A stretch of DNA of 64,000 nucleotides from Olleya sp. YS (GCF_029760915.1 NZ_CP121685.1:2381001-2445000); one strand, 5' to 3'; shown: positions 9,206-19,201, counted from the first letter of the stretch. The notes: generated from the sequence alone by a model not told the origin. Numbers and translations: made by a program.

Positions 9206-9886
9206 ATGAATAAAAGTTTGAGTCTCATAATTATTTCAATTCTGATCCTAGGTTGTAAAGACAATTCTTTTGATGGTTGGGAAAAAACTGATGATGGATA
9301 TTATCAAAAAACTATTGAACCATATAAAAACTATGGAAAAAGAATTAATAAAACTTTATATGATACTTTAAATGGAACTTTTGAAGTTTTCAATAAAAAT
9401 GGTACTATTAACCATAGAGGGGAATTTAAAGATGGAAAGATTTATGGTAATTTATACGAATACGATTCTAATCAAAAATTGAAAGAATATAGTTTTATCT
9501 GGGAAGATTGTGGGACCTGTAAGGATCTTCCAGCTGCACATTACATAATGAAATATGATTCTTTAGGTATGCAAGTTGATTATTCTGGTAAAGCTTTAAT
9601 TTATTGGAATTTTGATAACTATAAACTTAATAAAAACGATTCATTAGAAATAAATGTCGTTCTTGCTAAGCCTCCTTTTTTTGAAACTGAATTAAGCGTA
9701 TTTGAGAAAAATTCAAATAAAGAACTTTTTGTTCTTCCTAATCCAAAAAATCATAATAAAATAAAAATTGGGTTTAACTCTCTAGGGAATAAAAATTTAA
9801 GAATTCAATACAGATTAGCACAAGAAAGTAGCCCTTATGGAATGATTTCTACTGCTGACATCGATAATATTTTAGTATATGAATAA
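9206..9886 (+). CDS. Lipoprotein with MORN-like repeat segment
   Basis: A 226-residue protein with a lipoprotein signal peptide: hydrophobic residues 5-15 and lipobox LILGC with cysteine 17. Residues 55-95 read as toxin_YwqK or MORN-like repeats, for example GTFEVFNKNGTINHRGEF followed by KDGKIYGNLYEYDS. These are short beta-hairpin repeats common in Bacteroidota lipoproteins. The C-terminal half is beta-rich and not recognised. The function is unknown. It starts 30 bases after purC on the same strand but has no functional link to purine synthesis that I can see. Confidence 0.65.
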   Translation: MNKSLSLIIISILILGCKDNSFDGWEKTDDGYYQKTIEPYKNYGKRINKTLYDTLNGTFEVFNKNGTINHRGEFKDGKIYGNLYEYDSNQKLKEYSFIWEDCGTCKDLPAAHYIMKYDSLGMQVDYSGKALIYWNFDNYKLNKNDSLEINVVLAKPPFFETELSVFEKNSNKELFVLPNPKNHNKIKIGFNSLGNKNLRIQYRLAQESSPYGMISTADIDNILVYE

Positions 9887-9900
9887 CTTATACTAGTATT

Positions 9901-10995
9901 TTATTTATTACTTCGCAATCGCTCATATAACTGTCTAATCTTATTGTAAATAAAGGTGTTAGTTTTCACATAATAAAACGAAATCAAGCAGACAACTACC
10001 ATAAAAATGATAGCACCAATAATAGCTTGAGCTGGCTCTAAAGATTTTGAAAAAAAACGGTTGAGACCAATGCTAGTAAAACTACCGTAGATTATAATAA
10101 AATGTATGACATATATAGATAGTGTTTTTTGCCCTATTTTAGTTATAACAGCTTGTTTCAAATAACGTTCAAAAGTATAGAATAGTCCAAAAATAATAAG
10201 GACGTTCCCTAATCTACTAAATAGGTAATTATAATACGCACTATCTTTAAACAAAGGGATGTCAAACCAATTGTCAAGGCGTATTAAAATACTTGATGAA
10301 AATTTTAGCATAATAACACCAACAACAAAAAAACCAATAATTTTAATACGTTTATAGTAGTTTTTCATTCCGAACTTAGAAAATAGTACTGCAATAAAAC
10401 CACCAAAACACACATAACCAAACCAAGGGATAATAGTAAATACAGAACCATTCTGTTTGCTTAAATAATTAGCAAATAGTATAGGTGTATGTTCTAGTTT
10501 CAAATCTCGATATAAAGGTTCTGATACAAAAATGGTAAAACCAAGTACTAAAAATAATAGGGCTAATAGCCATTCATTTTTAAAGGAAATGGTGTAAATA
10601 GTAATTAATAGCAACAGTGACAAACCTATGCATTGCAACACATCAACTTCTAAAAAGTAAAGGTTTAACTCACCAAACATCAAGCTAATAAAAGAAAACC
10701 TTAGTGCGTATCCTATTAGTATTAAGGACAATCCACGTTCTACGCCTTTTTTTATTCTTGTGCTATCCGTTCCTTTTTCTTTAGCTTTTAATAACAAGTA
10801 CATAAACACTAAACCTGTAATAGTAAAAAATACTGGAGCAGTAATGCCTCTCATGTAGGACCAAACCATATACGCTGTATTTGATTTGTCCCTAAACATA
10901 GGATGTAACAGTGTATCAATAAAATGACCTTGCAACATCATTAATATTGCAAAAGCACGTACAGCATCTAGAAAATAAAGACGGGTTGGTTTCAA
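9901..10995 (-). CDS. DUF1624/acyltransferase-type polytopic membrane protein
   Basis: A 364-residue protein with about ten membrane helices. It opens with RLYFLDAVRAFAILMMLQGH, the signature of DUF1624 (heparan-alpha-glucosaminide N-acetyltransferase-like) and related acyltransferase-3 proteins, which carry acyl groups across the membrane to sugars. The histidine of the QGH motif is the likely catalytic residue by analogy. The start is TTG at 10995; the next ATG would cut the conserved motif, so TTG is preferred. A perfect -7 box lies at 11018-11025. The natural acceptor is unknown. Confidence 0.8.
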   Translation of the reverse strand: MKPTRLYFLDAVRAFAILMMLQGHFIDTLLHPMFRDKSNTAYMVWSYMRGITAPVFFTITGLVFMYLLLKAKEKGTDSTRIKKGVERGLSLILIGYALRFSFISLMFGELNLYFLEVDVLQCIGLSLLLLITIYTISFKNEWLLALLFLVLGFTIFVSEPLYRDLKLEHTPILFANYLSKQNGSVFTIIPWFGYVCFGGFIAVLFSKFGMKNYYKRIKIIGFFVVGVIMLKFSSSILIRLDNWFDIPLFKDSAYYNYLFSRLGNVLIIFGLFYTFERYLKQAVITKIGQKTLSIYVIHFIIIYGSFTSIGLNRFFSKSLEPAQAIIGAIIFMVVVCLISFYYVKTNTFIYNKIRQLYERLRSNK

Positions 10996-11017
10996 ATAAT
11001 TAATTAGTTAAGGGTTA

Positions 11018-11025
11018 CAAATATA
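11018..11025 (-). promoter_or_regulatory. -7 promoter element for the DUF1624 gene
   Basis: Minus-strand TATATTTG matches TAnnTTTG exactly and ends 22 bases upstream of the TTG start at 10995, so the 5' leader would be only about 15 bases. No TTG lies at the ideal -33 spacing. The short leader supports the TTG start. Confidence 0.5.
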
Positions 11026-11056
11026 GTCTTATATTTAACAGCATATATTATTAACA

Positions 11057-12445
11057 ATGTACAAAGAAATTAACGAATTTGTTGAAGCCTTCTCTTCATT
11101 AGTTTGGGGATTACCGCTTTTAATTTTATTAATTGGAGGTGGTACCTACTTGTTAATACGCTCTAAATTTTTACCTTTTAGATATTTAGGACATGCCATA
11201 CAAGTATTAAGAGGCAAATATGATAATGCGTCAGACTTAGGCGAAATCAGTCATTTTAAAGCCTTAACTACAGCATTATCCTCTACCATTGGTATGGGTA
11301 ATATTGCTGGTGTCGCGTTAGCAATTTCGGTTGGTGGTCCTGGAGCCATGTTTTGGATGTGGATAAGCGCAATTGTTGGTATGGCTACTAAATTTTTTAC
11401 TTCAACTTTAGCTATCATGTATCGTGGTAAAGATTCCGCAGGACAAGTCCAAGGTGGACCTATGTATTTTATTACTGAAGGTTTAGGAAAACAGTGGAAA
11501 TTTTTAGCAGTTATGTTTAGCTTTTTTGGGATGTTAGGCGCACTTCCAGTGGTTAACGTCAACCAATTAAAACAAGCTATAAATGATATTATTTTAATTC
11601 CGAATGGAGTGGAAGTGAGTTTTACCTCAAATCTTATTATAGCAGTTATTTTAGTTGTATTTACGTCCATAGTCATTTTAGGTGGTTTAAAGCGAATAAG
11701 CAATATTGCATCCAAAATGGTACCTTCAATGGTGATACTATACTTTGTTTTGGTATTGATTATTTTAGGAATTAATTATACCGAAATCCCAAAATACTTC
11801 ACCTTAATTTTTACAGATGCGTTTGAAGCTAATTATATAAAAGGCGATGCTGTTTTTGGAGGCATGCTTGGCACATTAATTATCTTGGGAATTAGGCGTG
11901 GTGCCTTTTCTAACGAAGCAGGTATTGGTACAGCACCTTTAGCGCATGGTGCAGCAAAAACTAACGAGCCTGTTAGAGAAGGTTTAGTCGCCATGTTAGG
12001 ACCAGTAATCGACACATTAATTGTGTGTACCTTAACTGCATTGGCTATTTTGGTTACTGGTGTTTGGGAAACCACATTTGACAATGGTGTTACGCTAACT
12101 GCTTCAGCTTTTCAGCAAGCTATTCCTGGTTATGGTCAGTATGTATTAATGCTTTGCGTTTTTATTTTTAGTGTGTCTTCACTATTTTCTTATGCGTATT
12201 ATGGTACTAAATGCATGTCGTTTTTGGTAGGTGTTAACAATCAACATTATTACAAATACATTTACATTACAAGTATTGTTTTAGCAGCAACCACACCTTT
12301 TGAAATGATGATTAATCTTATTGATGGTGTTTTCGCATTAATGGCTATACCAACAATGACTGCAACCATAATTTTAGCACCAAAAGTGGTTAAAGAAGCT
12401 AAAGCCTATTTTAATAGAATGAAACAAAAACAACAGCTAAAATAA
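11057..12445 (+). CDS. Sodium:alanine/glycine symporter (AGCS family)
   Basis: A 462-residue transporter with about ten or eleven membrane helices. Family signatures are strong: SSTIGMGNIAGVALAISVGG, GPMYFITEGLGKQWKF and RRGAFSNEAGIGTAPLAHGA. AGCS proteins import small neutral amino acids, chiefly alanine or glycine, with Na+ (sometimes H+). The gene is divergent from the DUF1624 gene with 61 bases between the starts. It is followed by a 420-base non-coding stretch and is probably monocistronic. Exact substrate is not deducible. Confidence 0.95.
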   Translation: MYKEINEFVEAFSSLVWGLPLLILLIGGGTYLLIRSKFLPFRYLGHAIQVLRGKYDNASDLGEISHFKALTTALSSTIGMGNIAGVALAISVGGPGAMFWMWISAIVGMATKFFTSTLAIMYRGKDSAGQVQGGPMYFITEGLGKQWKFLAVMFSFFGMLGALPVVNVNQLKQAINDIILIPNGVEVSFTSNLIIAVILVVFTSIVILGGLKRISNIASKMVPSMVILYFVLVLIILGINYTEIPKYFTLIFTDAFEANYIKGDAVFGGMLGTLIILGIRRGAFSNEAGIGTAPLAHGAAKTNEPVREGLVAMLGPVIDTLIVCTLTALAILVTGVWETTFDNGVTLTASAFQQAIPGYGQYVLMLCVFIFSVSSLFSYAYYGTKCMSFLVGVNNQHYYKYIYITSIVLAATTPFEMMINLIDGVFALMAIPTMTATIILAPKVVKEAKAYFNRMKQKQQLK

Positions 12446-12479
12446 CAATTAATGTATGTTTTTAAATGATGAATACTAA

Positions 12480-12670
12480 TGCGACTTGAAATTCCGACAC
12501 CGTCGGAAAACATCAAGGCGCAGAATAAATGAAGAAAAGTTCCGAGTACAGGAGAACTGCGTTCGACGGGGAATTTTCGAATTGGTTTTCAGTTTTAAAA
12601 ACTGAAAAATTCCTTGGCTTGATTATGATTTTTTGGTTCGTTTTTCATCAAGGAAAAATGAACAGAAGCT
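12480..12670. repeat. Structured non-coding element (probable dispersed repeat)
   Basis: This lies in the 422-base gap between the symporter and acs. It contains a stem TTCCGAC (12492-12498) / GTCGGAA (12502-12508). A second, perfect stem follows: TTTTCAGTTTT (12586-12596) / AAAACTGAAAA (12598-12608), nested inside GGAATTTT/AAAATTCC arms. CCTTG (12612-12616) can also pair with CAAGG (12649-12653). It is more GC-rich than its surroundings and has no open frame. I recall closely similar text in intergenic regions of other Flavobacteriaceae, which would make it a dispersed family. That recollection is unverified and only one copy occurs in this window. The rest of the gap (12671-12867) shows nothing recognisable. 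Confidence 0.5.
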
Positions 12671-12867
12671 AAATAAGATGGATTGCTAACTTTAGGATTG
12701 TTTAATATTCGATTCATATTTTATTTAACTCATCATTGCTGAGCAGTTATCATGAAAACAAATACCAAGTATTCATGTATAGAAAAACCAATTAGTGACA
12801 GTAAGTAAAATAAACAGAAATATTAATAATATTTATTACTTTTAATTGATTATTAATATATAAACTC

Positions 12868-14817
12868 ATGCAAAGATTTCAAATTAATTCTTATAAAGAA
12901 TATGAAAAAGCCTATCAAGCTAGTATAGACAACCCAGAAGCCTTTTGGGAAGAAATCGCAGAATCCTTTGTATGGAAAAAAAAGTGGTCTAAAGTCTTAG
13001 AGTGGGATTTTACTAAGCCTGAAGTCACTTGGTTTAAAAACGGAAAGCTTAATATTACAGAAAACTGTTTAGACCGTCATTTAAAAGATAGAGGTCATGA
13101 AACTGCACTTATTTTTGAACCTAACGATCCCAATGAAGGTGCGCAATACTTCACTTATAAAGCATTACACAGCAAAGTCTGTAAGTTTGCAAATGTTTTA
13201 AAAGCCAATAACGTAAAAAAAGGCGATCGTGTGTGTATTTACATGCCAATGGTACCAGAATTAACCGTTGCAGTTTTGGCGTGTGCCAGAATTGGAGCAG
13301 TACACTCGGTTGTATTTGCTGGGTTTTCTGCATCTGCATTATCTGCAAGAATAAATGATGCAGCATGTAAAGTATTATTAACAGCAGATGGTGGTTTTAG
13401 AGGTACTAAAATTACACCTTTAAAAGATATAGCAGACCAAGCGTTAGAATCCTGTCCAACCATAAAAACAACCATTGTTTTAAAACGTGTTAATAATGAG
13501 GTGACTTTATTAAAAAATCAAGTATGGTGGCATGATCAACTCAAATTAGTAGATGATAACTGTCCAGCAGAAATTATGGATGCAGAAGATATGTTATTCA
13601 TTTTGTACACTTCTGGCTCCACAGGACAACCTAAAGGTATGGTGCATACGTGTGGTGGTTATATGGTATATACAGCGTATACGTTTAGAAATGTATTTCA
13701 ATATAGATGCAGTAAAACCACTGATTTTGGTAGAGATTACACACGATCTAGCCCTCAAGATGTCTATTGGTGTACAGCAGATATTGGATGGATTACAGGT
13801 CACAGTTATATTGTGTATGGTCCATTAACCAATGGAGCAACAACTTTAATATTTGAAGGTGTGCCTAGTTATCCAGATTATGGACGTTTTTGGGACATAT
13901 GCGAAAAACATAAAGTCAATCAGTTTTACACTGCTCCAACAGCTATTAGAGCTTTAGCAAAACACGATACTAATTTTGCAGATGACTATAAGCTCAAACA
14001 TTTAAAAACATTAGGTACCGTTGGAGAACCTATTAATCTTGAAGCTTGGAATTGGTATAACGACTACGTCGGAAAAGGAAAATGTCCTATAGTGGACACG
14101 TGGTGGCAAACCGAAACTGGAGGTATCATGATTTCGTCTTTAGCTGGTGTTACTAAAGATAAGCCTACTTTTGCAACCTTACCGTTACCAGGTGTTCAGC
14201 CAGTATTGTTAGATACTGATGGAAACGAAATTGAAGGCAATCCTGCTGAGGGTATATTAGCAATTAAATTCCCTTGGCCATCTATAGCAAGAACCATTTA
14301 TGGCAATCATCAACGGTATAAAAATGTTTATTTTTCAGCCTATAAAAACAAATATTTTCCTGGTGATGGTGCATTGCGTGATGCGTCTGGTAACTACCGT
14401 ATTACTGGTCGCGTAGATGATGTTATCATCGTATCTGGTCATAACTTGGGGACTGCACCAATTGAAAATGCTATTAATGAGCATCCAATCGTTGCCGAAA
14501 GTGCTATAGTTGGCTTTCCGCATGACATTAAAGGGAATGCATTGTATGGATTTGTCACACTAAAAGATTCAGGACAAACTAGTAATCACGATGACTTACG
14601 TCTGCAGATTAATCAAATTATTACAGAGCACATTGGTCCTATTGCTAAGTTGGATAAGATTCAGTTTACTAACGGATTACCAAAAACAAGAAGCGGAAAA
14701 ATTATGCGTCGTATTTTACGTAAAATTGCAGCACAGGACACAGATAATCTTGGTGATACAAGTACATTGTTAAATCCAGACTGTGTGCAAGAGATTATGG
14801 ATAATGCAATATCATAA
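12868..14817 (+). CDS. acs: Acetyl-CoA synthetase (acetate-CoA ligase)
   Basis: A 649-residue AMP-forming synthetase of typical Acs length. It activates acetate to acetyl-AMP and then acetyl-CoA. Visible motifs are the adenylation P-loop YTSGSTGQPKGMVHT, the acetate and adenylate site VDTWWQTETGG, and the C-terminal TRSGKIMRRILRKIA. In that last motif lysine 611 is the catalytic lysine, which is acetylated for regulation in other bacteria. The N-terminal Acs domain (NPEAFWEEIAESFVW) is intact. The gene has long non-coding flanks on the 5' side and appears monocistronic. Confidence 0.95.
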   Translation: MQRFQINSYKEYEKAYQASIDNPEAFWEEIAESFVWKKKWSKVLEWDFTKPEVTWFKNGKLNITENCLDRHLKDRGHETALIFEPNDPNEGAQYFTYKALHSKVCKFANVLKANNVKKGDRVCIYMPMVPELTVAVLACARIGAVHSVVFAGFSASALSARINDAACKVLLTADGGFRGTKITPLKDIADQALESCPTIKTTIVLKRVNNEVTLLKNQVWWHDQLKLVDDNCPAEIMDAEDMLFILYTSGSTGQPKGMVHTCGGYMVYTAYTFRNVFQYRCSKTTDFGRDYTRSSPQDVYWCTADIGWITGHSYIVYGPLTNGATTLIFEGVPSYPDYGRFWDICEKHKVNQFYTAPTAIRALAKHDTNFADDYKLKHLKTLGTVGEPINLEAWNWYNDYVGKGKCPIVDTWWQTETGGIMISSLAGVTKDKPTFATLPLPGVQPVLLDTDGNEIEGNPAEGILAIKFPWPSIARTIYGNHQRYKNVYFSAYKNKYFPGDGALRDASGNYRITGRVDDVIIVSGHNLGTAPIENAINEHPIVAESAIVGFPHDIKGNALYGFVTLKDSGQTSNHDDLRLQINQIITEHIGPIAKLDKIQFTNGLPKTRSGKIMRRILRKIAAQDTDNLGDTSTLLNPDCVQEIMDNAIS

Positions 14818-14919
14818 TTCTTTTATTTCAGTAAAGTCTTAATCTTAACATCCTATTAATAATTACTAGCTGTTATAGTTTGTATCTTTAGTACATTCAA
14901 CCAAAAAAAAATAAAAACT

Positions 14920-15924
14920 ATGACAGTAAACGCATACGCAGCTAAAGAGGCTGGAGGACAATTAGAATCATTTAATTATGATTTAGGTGAGATTGGTAAT
15001 GAGCAAGTCGATATTAAAGTCCATTATTGTGGCTTATGTCACAGCGATTTAAGCATGATTAATAACGATTGGGGACAATCACAATATCCATTAGTACCAG
15101 GACATGAAATTGTGGGCGAAGTCTTAAAAGTAGGTAGCGAAGTCAAAGGACTTAAAACAGGCGATAAAGTAGGTATGGGTTGGTATAGTGCCTCTTGTAT
15201 GCATTGTAACCAATGTATGGATGGTAAGCAACATTTGTGTAGCACAGCAGAAGCGACCATAGTAGGGCGTCATGGTGGCTTTGCAGATACAGTACGTGGA
15301 CATTGGTCTTGGGCAACACTATTACCAAAAGGTATTGACATGGCAAAAGCAGGACCATTATTTTGTGGCGGAATTACTGTATTTAATCCAATAGTATTAT
15401 CTGGCGTGCAACCAACAGATAAAGTTGGTGTTATTGGTATTGGCGGACTAGGTCATATGGCACTTAAGTTTTTAAAAGCTTGGGGTTGCGAGGTGACAGC
15501 GTTTACCTCTAATAAAGATAAAGCAGATGCCCTAAAAAAAATGGGAGCACACCACGTAGTAGATTCTACAGATAGTGACGAGTTAGAAAATATTGCAGGC
15601 ACTTTAGACTTTATATTAAATACCACTAACGTCAAGTTAAATTGGGATGCCTTTTTAAACACCTTAGCACCACAAGGTAAGTTACATACTGTTGGTGCAG
15701 TATTAGAACCAATGGAAATCCCAGCATTTAGCATGATTGCAGGCGAAAAATCTGTAGGAGGTAGTCCATTAGGTAGTATCGCACTAACCAGAAAAATGTT
15801 AGAGTTTTGTGTACGTCATGATATTTATCCAACAGTGGAAGAATTTAAGATGGAGGACGTCAACAAAGCTATAACGCATTTGCATGATGGAAACGCTAGA
15901 TTTAGAGTGGTGTTGAAAGCTTAA
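14920..15924 (+). CDS. Zinc-dependent NAD(P) alcohol dehydrogenase, CAD/YahK type
   Basis: A 334-residue medium-chain dehydrogenase. Catalytic zinc ligands are visible as Cys40 (CGLCHSDL) and His62-Glu63 (PGHE), with Cys149 as the likely third ligand. Structural zinc is held by Cys93, Cys96, Cys99 and Cys107. The Rossmann motif GIGGLG is at 173-178. These fit the cinnamyl-alcohol-dehydrogenase group, which reduces a broad range of aldehydes, usually with NADPH. It follows acs by 102 bases, but no shared promoter is evident. Natural substrate unknown. Confidence 0.9.
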   Translation: MTVNAYAAKEAGGQLESFNYDLGEIGNEQVDIKVHYCGLCHSDLSMINNDWGQSQYPLVPGHEIVGEVLKVGSEVKGLKTGDKVGMGWYSASCMHCNQCMDGKQHLCSTAEATIVGRHGGFADTVRGHWSWATLLPKGIDMAKAGPLFCGGITVFNPIVLSGVQPTDKVGVIGIGGLGHMALKFLKAWGCEVTAFTSNKDKADALKKMGAHHVVDSTDSDELENIAGTLDFILNTTNVKLNWDAFLNTLAPQGKLHTVGAVLEPMEIPAFSMIAGEKSVGGSPLGSIALTRKMLEFCVRHDIYPTVEEFKMEDVNKAITHLHDGNARFRVVLKA

Positions 15925-15986
15925 TAATTATAACGCTTAAAATTGTAATACATAATTATATTAATAAAAAACTTTAGTAATCAATC

Positions 15987-16277
15987 TTACTCCTCACTAA
16001 AACTAATCCGATCACGAATCGTTCCATCTTGTCTGTGGATTATAACATCGGCTTTACGTTGTTTAGCAATCCTTTTGGCTTTGTTAATAGCTGTACTCTG
16101 TTTTCTGTGTTTAGAGGTAATGCGTTTGTTGCCTTCTCTGCGTACTGCCCAATTACCTTTATAAGGCACAACGTGTTGATGCCAAGTCCGTTTGGTTGAT
16201 TTCGAGCTTTTAAAAAACGCTTCAAGCAAATCAATAATGACTTGCAACCACGATTTTAGTTTAGAAGTATTGGACAT
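15987..16277 (-). CDS. DUF2188 domain protein
   Basis: A 96-residue, strongly basic protein. The C-terminal 65 residues match the DUF2188 pattern: HVVPYKGNWAVRREGNKRIT, then a helix rich in Lys and Arg, then ADVIIHRQDGTIRDRISF. The N-terminal 30 residues add an amphipathic helix. DUF2188 proteins are small and uncharacterised, and are seen in bacteria and phages. Basic charge suggests nucleic-acid contact, but nothing shows this directly. It stands alone between the alcohol dehydrogenase and metallophosphoesterase genes. Confidence 0.75.
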   Translation of the reverse strand: MSNTSKLKSWLQVIIDLLEAFFKSSKSTKRTWHQHVVPYKGNWAVRREGNKRITSKHRKQSTAINKAKRIAKQRKADVIIHRQDGTIRDRISFSEE

Positions 16278-16412
16278 AGTATATTAAGTTATACTGTGGT
16301 AAGATACTATTTTTTGCTCGTTCTAGATTGTGTCTAAAACTAGATAGCGTGACACATTTTATAGGATGATACTTTTAAACTATTGACAGTGATGTTGTTA
16401 AATATAAAAACA

Positions 16413-16446
16413 CGTATAAATACGCATAGCTAGCCTATTATTTTTG
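16413..16446 (+). promoter_or_regulatory. Promoter and small palindrome upstream of the metallophosphoesterase gene
   Basis: TATTTTTG at 16439-16446 matches the -7 consensus. Just upstream, CGTAT (16413-16417) and ATACG (16420-16424) form a palindrome with a two-base centre, placed about where an activator or repressor could act. No clear -33 TTG is present, which would fit a regulator-dependent promoter. No regulator is identified. Confidence 0.4.
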
Positions 16447-16475
16447 ACGATCTTGTGACTATTAAAACAGCTATT

Positions 16476-17936
16476 ATGACCACCTATGATTTTTCAGAAC
16501 AAGATTTGAAACAATTAGATCAAATCAATACACTTTATACTAGTCAAACCGCTAAACCAGATATTGTAGCATCAAAATTAAATATGCAACCCTTTTGGGA
16601 ATATTTAAAGACTTGCGAAGATTATCACACTAGCAAAACATTTTTAACCACAGGTTACACCCATGATATGGAAAACATGTTAGCCTTATATGTTATTAAT
16701 GACCTTATCGATAAAAAATATCTAACTACAGTCATACGCGATTATGGTTTGCCACCAACTTCGATTACAGAAAACCCATTTGCAGAAGATGGTATACTTA
16801 ACCATTTTGTTGCAGAAGATGGAACGCTTTATTTTATCTCTAAATATTGCCAATTAGATGTTATGTGGACAGCGGTTTTGGTTTATTATGCTTGGTACAA
16901 ACACATCCATCCACGTGGTGTACATCCTTTTATTGCACAAACTAAAATGCCACCACAGTTGGATTATCCTAAACAGGCTAGAGTCGCTATTTTAGGAGAT
17001 TGGGGAACTGGAGATTGGGATGATAAAGGTCAAGACTGTTGTCCAGCTCAATTGGTTATTGATGGTATAAATAGTTTAAAACCAGATTATATTGTTCATC
17101 TTGGAGACGTATATTATGCTGGAACCAGTAATGAAGAACGTGAGCATTTATTAGGCTTATTAAAAAACACCAAAAAAGCTAAACTGTACACCATGAATAG
17201 TAATCATGAAATGTACGATGGTGCTAATGGCTTATTTAAAGTAGCATTGAATAATCCTAAATTTGTAGAACAAAAAGGAAGTAGTTATTTTGCTTTTGAG
17301 ATTGGTAATTGGGTGTTAGTAGGTTTAGATAGTGCATATTATGACGATAGTGAATTGTATATGTCAGGCTCGTTATATAACGATAGAGGTGGACAGCAAC
17401 AAATTACATTTTTAAAAACAATAAAAGCATTAAACAAACCCATACTGTTAATGACGCATCATAATGGTATTGGGATTAAAGACCATAAATTTAATATCAA
17501 TACAAAGCTATTTAACCAAGTGGTTAAAGCTTTAGATGGTCAACTTCCAGATATGTGGTATTGGGGACATGTACACAATGGTTTGGTTTATAATACCGAT
17601 GCTTTAAAAGACGTATCTAAATTAGAAATTCCACAATCTACAACTCAGCAAACACCACGTTTACGTTGTTGTGGTCACGCCTCTATGCCTTTTGGTAATG
17701 GTTCTGGTTTTTATACAGAAGAAGGCGATAAACAAGTGATGCGAGAAGAATTATTATATTATTCTCACACACCTTTAGAGGCTAAGCATCCTACATTGTC
17801 TCAAAAAGAACGCGTGCTAAATGGATTTGCTATACTAGACATTAATGGGTCAGAGGTTGTTGAAACATTTTATGAAGTGTCCAATACTTATAACGGACAG
17901 CCTAAAGCAGTTTGGACCAGTAGTAGCAGCCAATAA
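16476..17936 (+). CDS. Calcineurin-like metallophosphoesterase
   Basis: All five metal-binding blocks of the calcineurin-like fold are present in order: ILGDWGTGDWDD, IVHLGDVYYAG, MNSNHEMYDG, LMTHHNG and YWGHVHNG. The domain spans about residues 165-390, after an N-terminal region of about 160 residues that I do not recognise. No signal peptide is present, so it is probably cytosolic. The open frame extends to a GTG at 16455, but the -7 box at 16439-16446 would place the transcription start near there. I therefore prefer the ATG at 16476, giving 486 residues. Substrate unknown. Confidence 0.85.
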   Translation: MTTYDFSEQDLKQLDQINTLYTSQTAKPDIVASKLNMQPFWEYLKTCEDYHTSKTFLTTGYTHDMENMLALYVINDLIDKKYLTTVIRDYGLPPTSITENPFAEDGILNHFVAEDGTLYFISKYCQLDVMWTAVLVYYAWYKHIHPRGVHPFIAQTKMPPQLDYPKQARVAILGDWGTGDWDDKGQDCCPAQLVIDGINSLKPDYIVHLGDVYYAGTSNEEREHLLGLLKNTKKAKLYTMNSNHEMYDGANGLFKVALNNPKFVEQKGSSYFAFEIGNWVLVGLDSAYYDDSELYMSGSLYNDRGGQQQITFLKTIKALNKPILLMTHHNGIGIKDHKFNINTKLFNQVVKALDGQLPDMWYWGHVHNGLVYNTDALKDVSKLEIPQSTTQQTPRLRCCGHASMPFGNGSGFYTEEGDKQVMREELLYYSHTPLEAKHPTLSQKERVLNGFAILDINGSEVVETFYEVSNTYNGQPKAVWTSSSSQ

Positions 17937-18000
17937 ACAAAGGTTGCAATTAGATTGATTGCTAGGATTTAGTGTTTAAAGCGATTTAAATGATTCGGTT

Positions 18001-19197
18001 TTAAGAACGTGACAAGCGTTTTAAAAATACAAAGACTAATAAGGCTAAACAACCAAAGACACTAAAACCAATAAATAGCGGTAATACAGAATCAGTTACA
18101 AAACTACCAATATAATTAGCTATTGGTACAGCCATAACTGTAGAGACAAATCCATTAATAGCAGCACCAATGCCTGCAATATGTCCTAAAGGCTGCATAG
18201 CTAAACTACGATAGTTTCCAAATAAAAACCCTACAGCAAAAAATTGTGTTAAAAAGAATAACATCAGTACAATTAAACTTGGATTAGTACCAGAATTAAA
18301 CAATAAGACATATAATAATGACACTGCAAAGTAGGCTATAGTGGCATAATACGCCATATTGTAAGCTCCAAAACGCATGACAAACCGACTATTAGTAAAT
18401 GTTGAAAAACCAACAGCTACAGCAGTACTAGCAAAAATATACGGAAACAAATCGCCTAACTGATATTGCTCTTGAAAAATCTGTTGCGATGTACTTAAAT
18501 ACACCATAAACGATCCTGTAATAAATCCTGAAGCTAACGTAAAAGCAACTGCATCTTTATAGCGAATAAATTCTTTTGCGCCAGTAATAAAAATACTAGG
18601 CGAAAACGCTAGACGCTTAGATTTTGGTAAGGTTTCTGGTTGTCGTCTCCAAAACCAAATAATAATACCTAAACCAATAATAACATTAAAGGTAAAAATA
18701 GCTTGCCAATTAAACAGTTGTAATAATGTCTGACCAACGGTAGGAGCAACAATAGGAACCAAAATAAAAAACATGACTACAATGCTAATCACTTTTGCCA
18801 TAAAGTCACCACTATAGCTGTCTCTAATCATAGCAAGCGATATAGTACGTGGAGAGGATAAACCTACACCTTGAAGAATACGTCCAATAACCATAACCTC
18901 AAAGCTTTTGGTAGTAATGCAAATGTAACTAGCAATAATAAATATTGAAAACCCAATGTATACCATAGATTTTCGTCCAAAACTATCCGATAAGGGTCCA
19001 AAAATAAGTTGTCCAAACCCTAAGCCTAGAAAAATCATGGTGATTAGCTTTTGATTTTCGGCTGGATCACTAACGTTTAACGCAGTCCCAATATCTGGAA
19101 GAGCAGGTAATAAAGCATCAATGGATAGTGCCACTATCGACATTAGTGATGCCATTAAAGCAACAAATTCTTTTTTAAACGTGGGTTGGTTTTGCAT
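18001..19197 (-). CDS. MFS drug-resistance-type exporter, Bcr/CflA family
   Basis: A 398-residue protein with twelve membrane helices and major-facilitator motif A between helices 2 and 3 (GPLSDSFGRKSMVYIG). The N-terminus MSIVALSIDALLPALPDIG and the ILQGVGLSSPRTISLAMIRD segment are typical of the Bcr/CflA group. That group includes drug/H+ antiporters and dipeptide or cysteine exporters. The substrate cannot be told. A -7 box (19202-19209) abuts the start, so the mRNA is close to leaderless. Confidence 0.88.
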   Translation of the reverse strand: MQNQPTFKKEFVALMASLMSIVALSIDALLPALPDIGTALNVSDPAENQKLITMIFLGLGFGQLIFGPLSDSFGRKSMVYIGFSIFIIASYICITTKSFEVMVIGRILQGVGLSSPRTISLAMIRDSYSGDFMAKVISIVVMFFILVPIVAPTVGQTLLQLFNWQAIFTFNVIIGLGIIIWFWRRQPETLPKSKRLAFSPSIFITGAKEFIRYKDAVAFTLASGFITGSFMVYLSTSQQIFQEQYQLGDLFPYIFASTAVAVGFSTFTNSRFVMRFGAYNMAYYATIAYFAVSLLYVLLFNSGTNPSLIVLMLFFLTQFFAVGFLFGNYRSLAMQPLGHIAGIGAAINGFVSTVMAVPIANYIGSFVTDSVLPLFIGFSVFGCLALLVFVFLKRLSRS

Positions 19198-19201
19198 GGT
19201 G

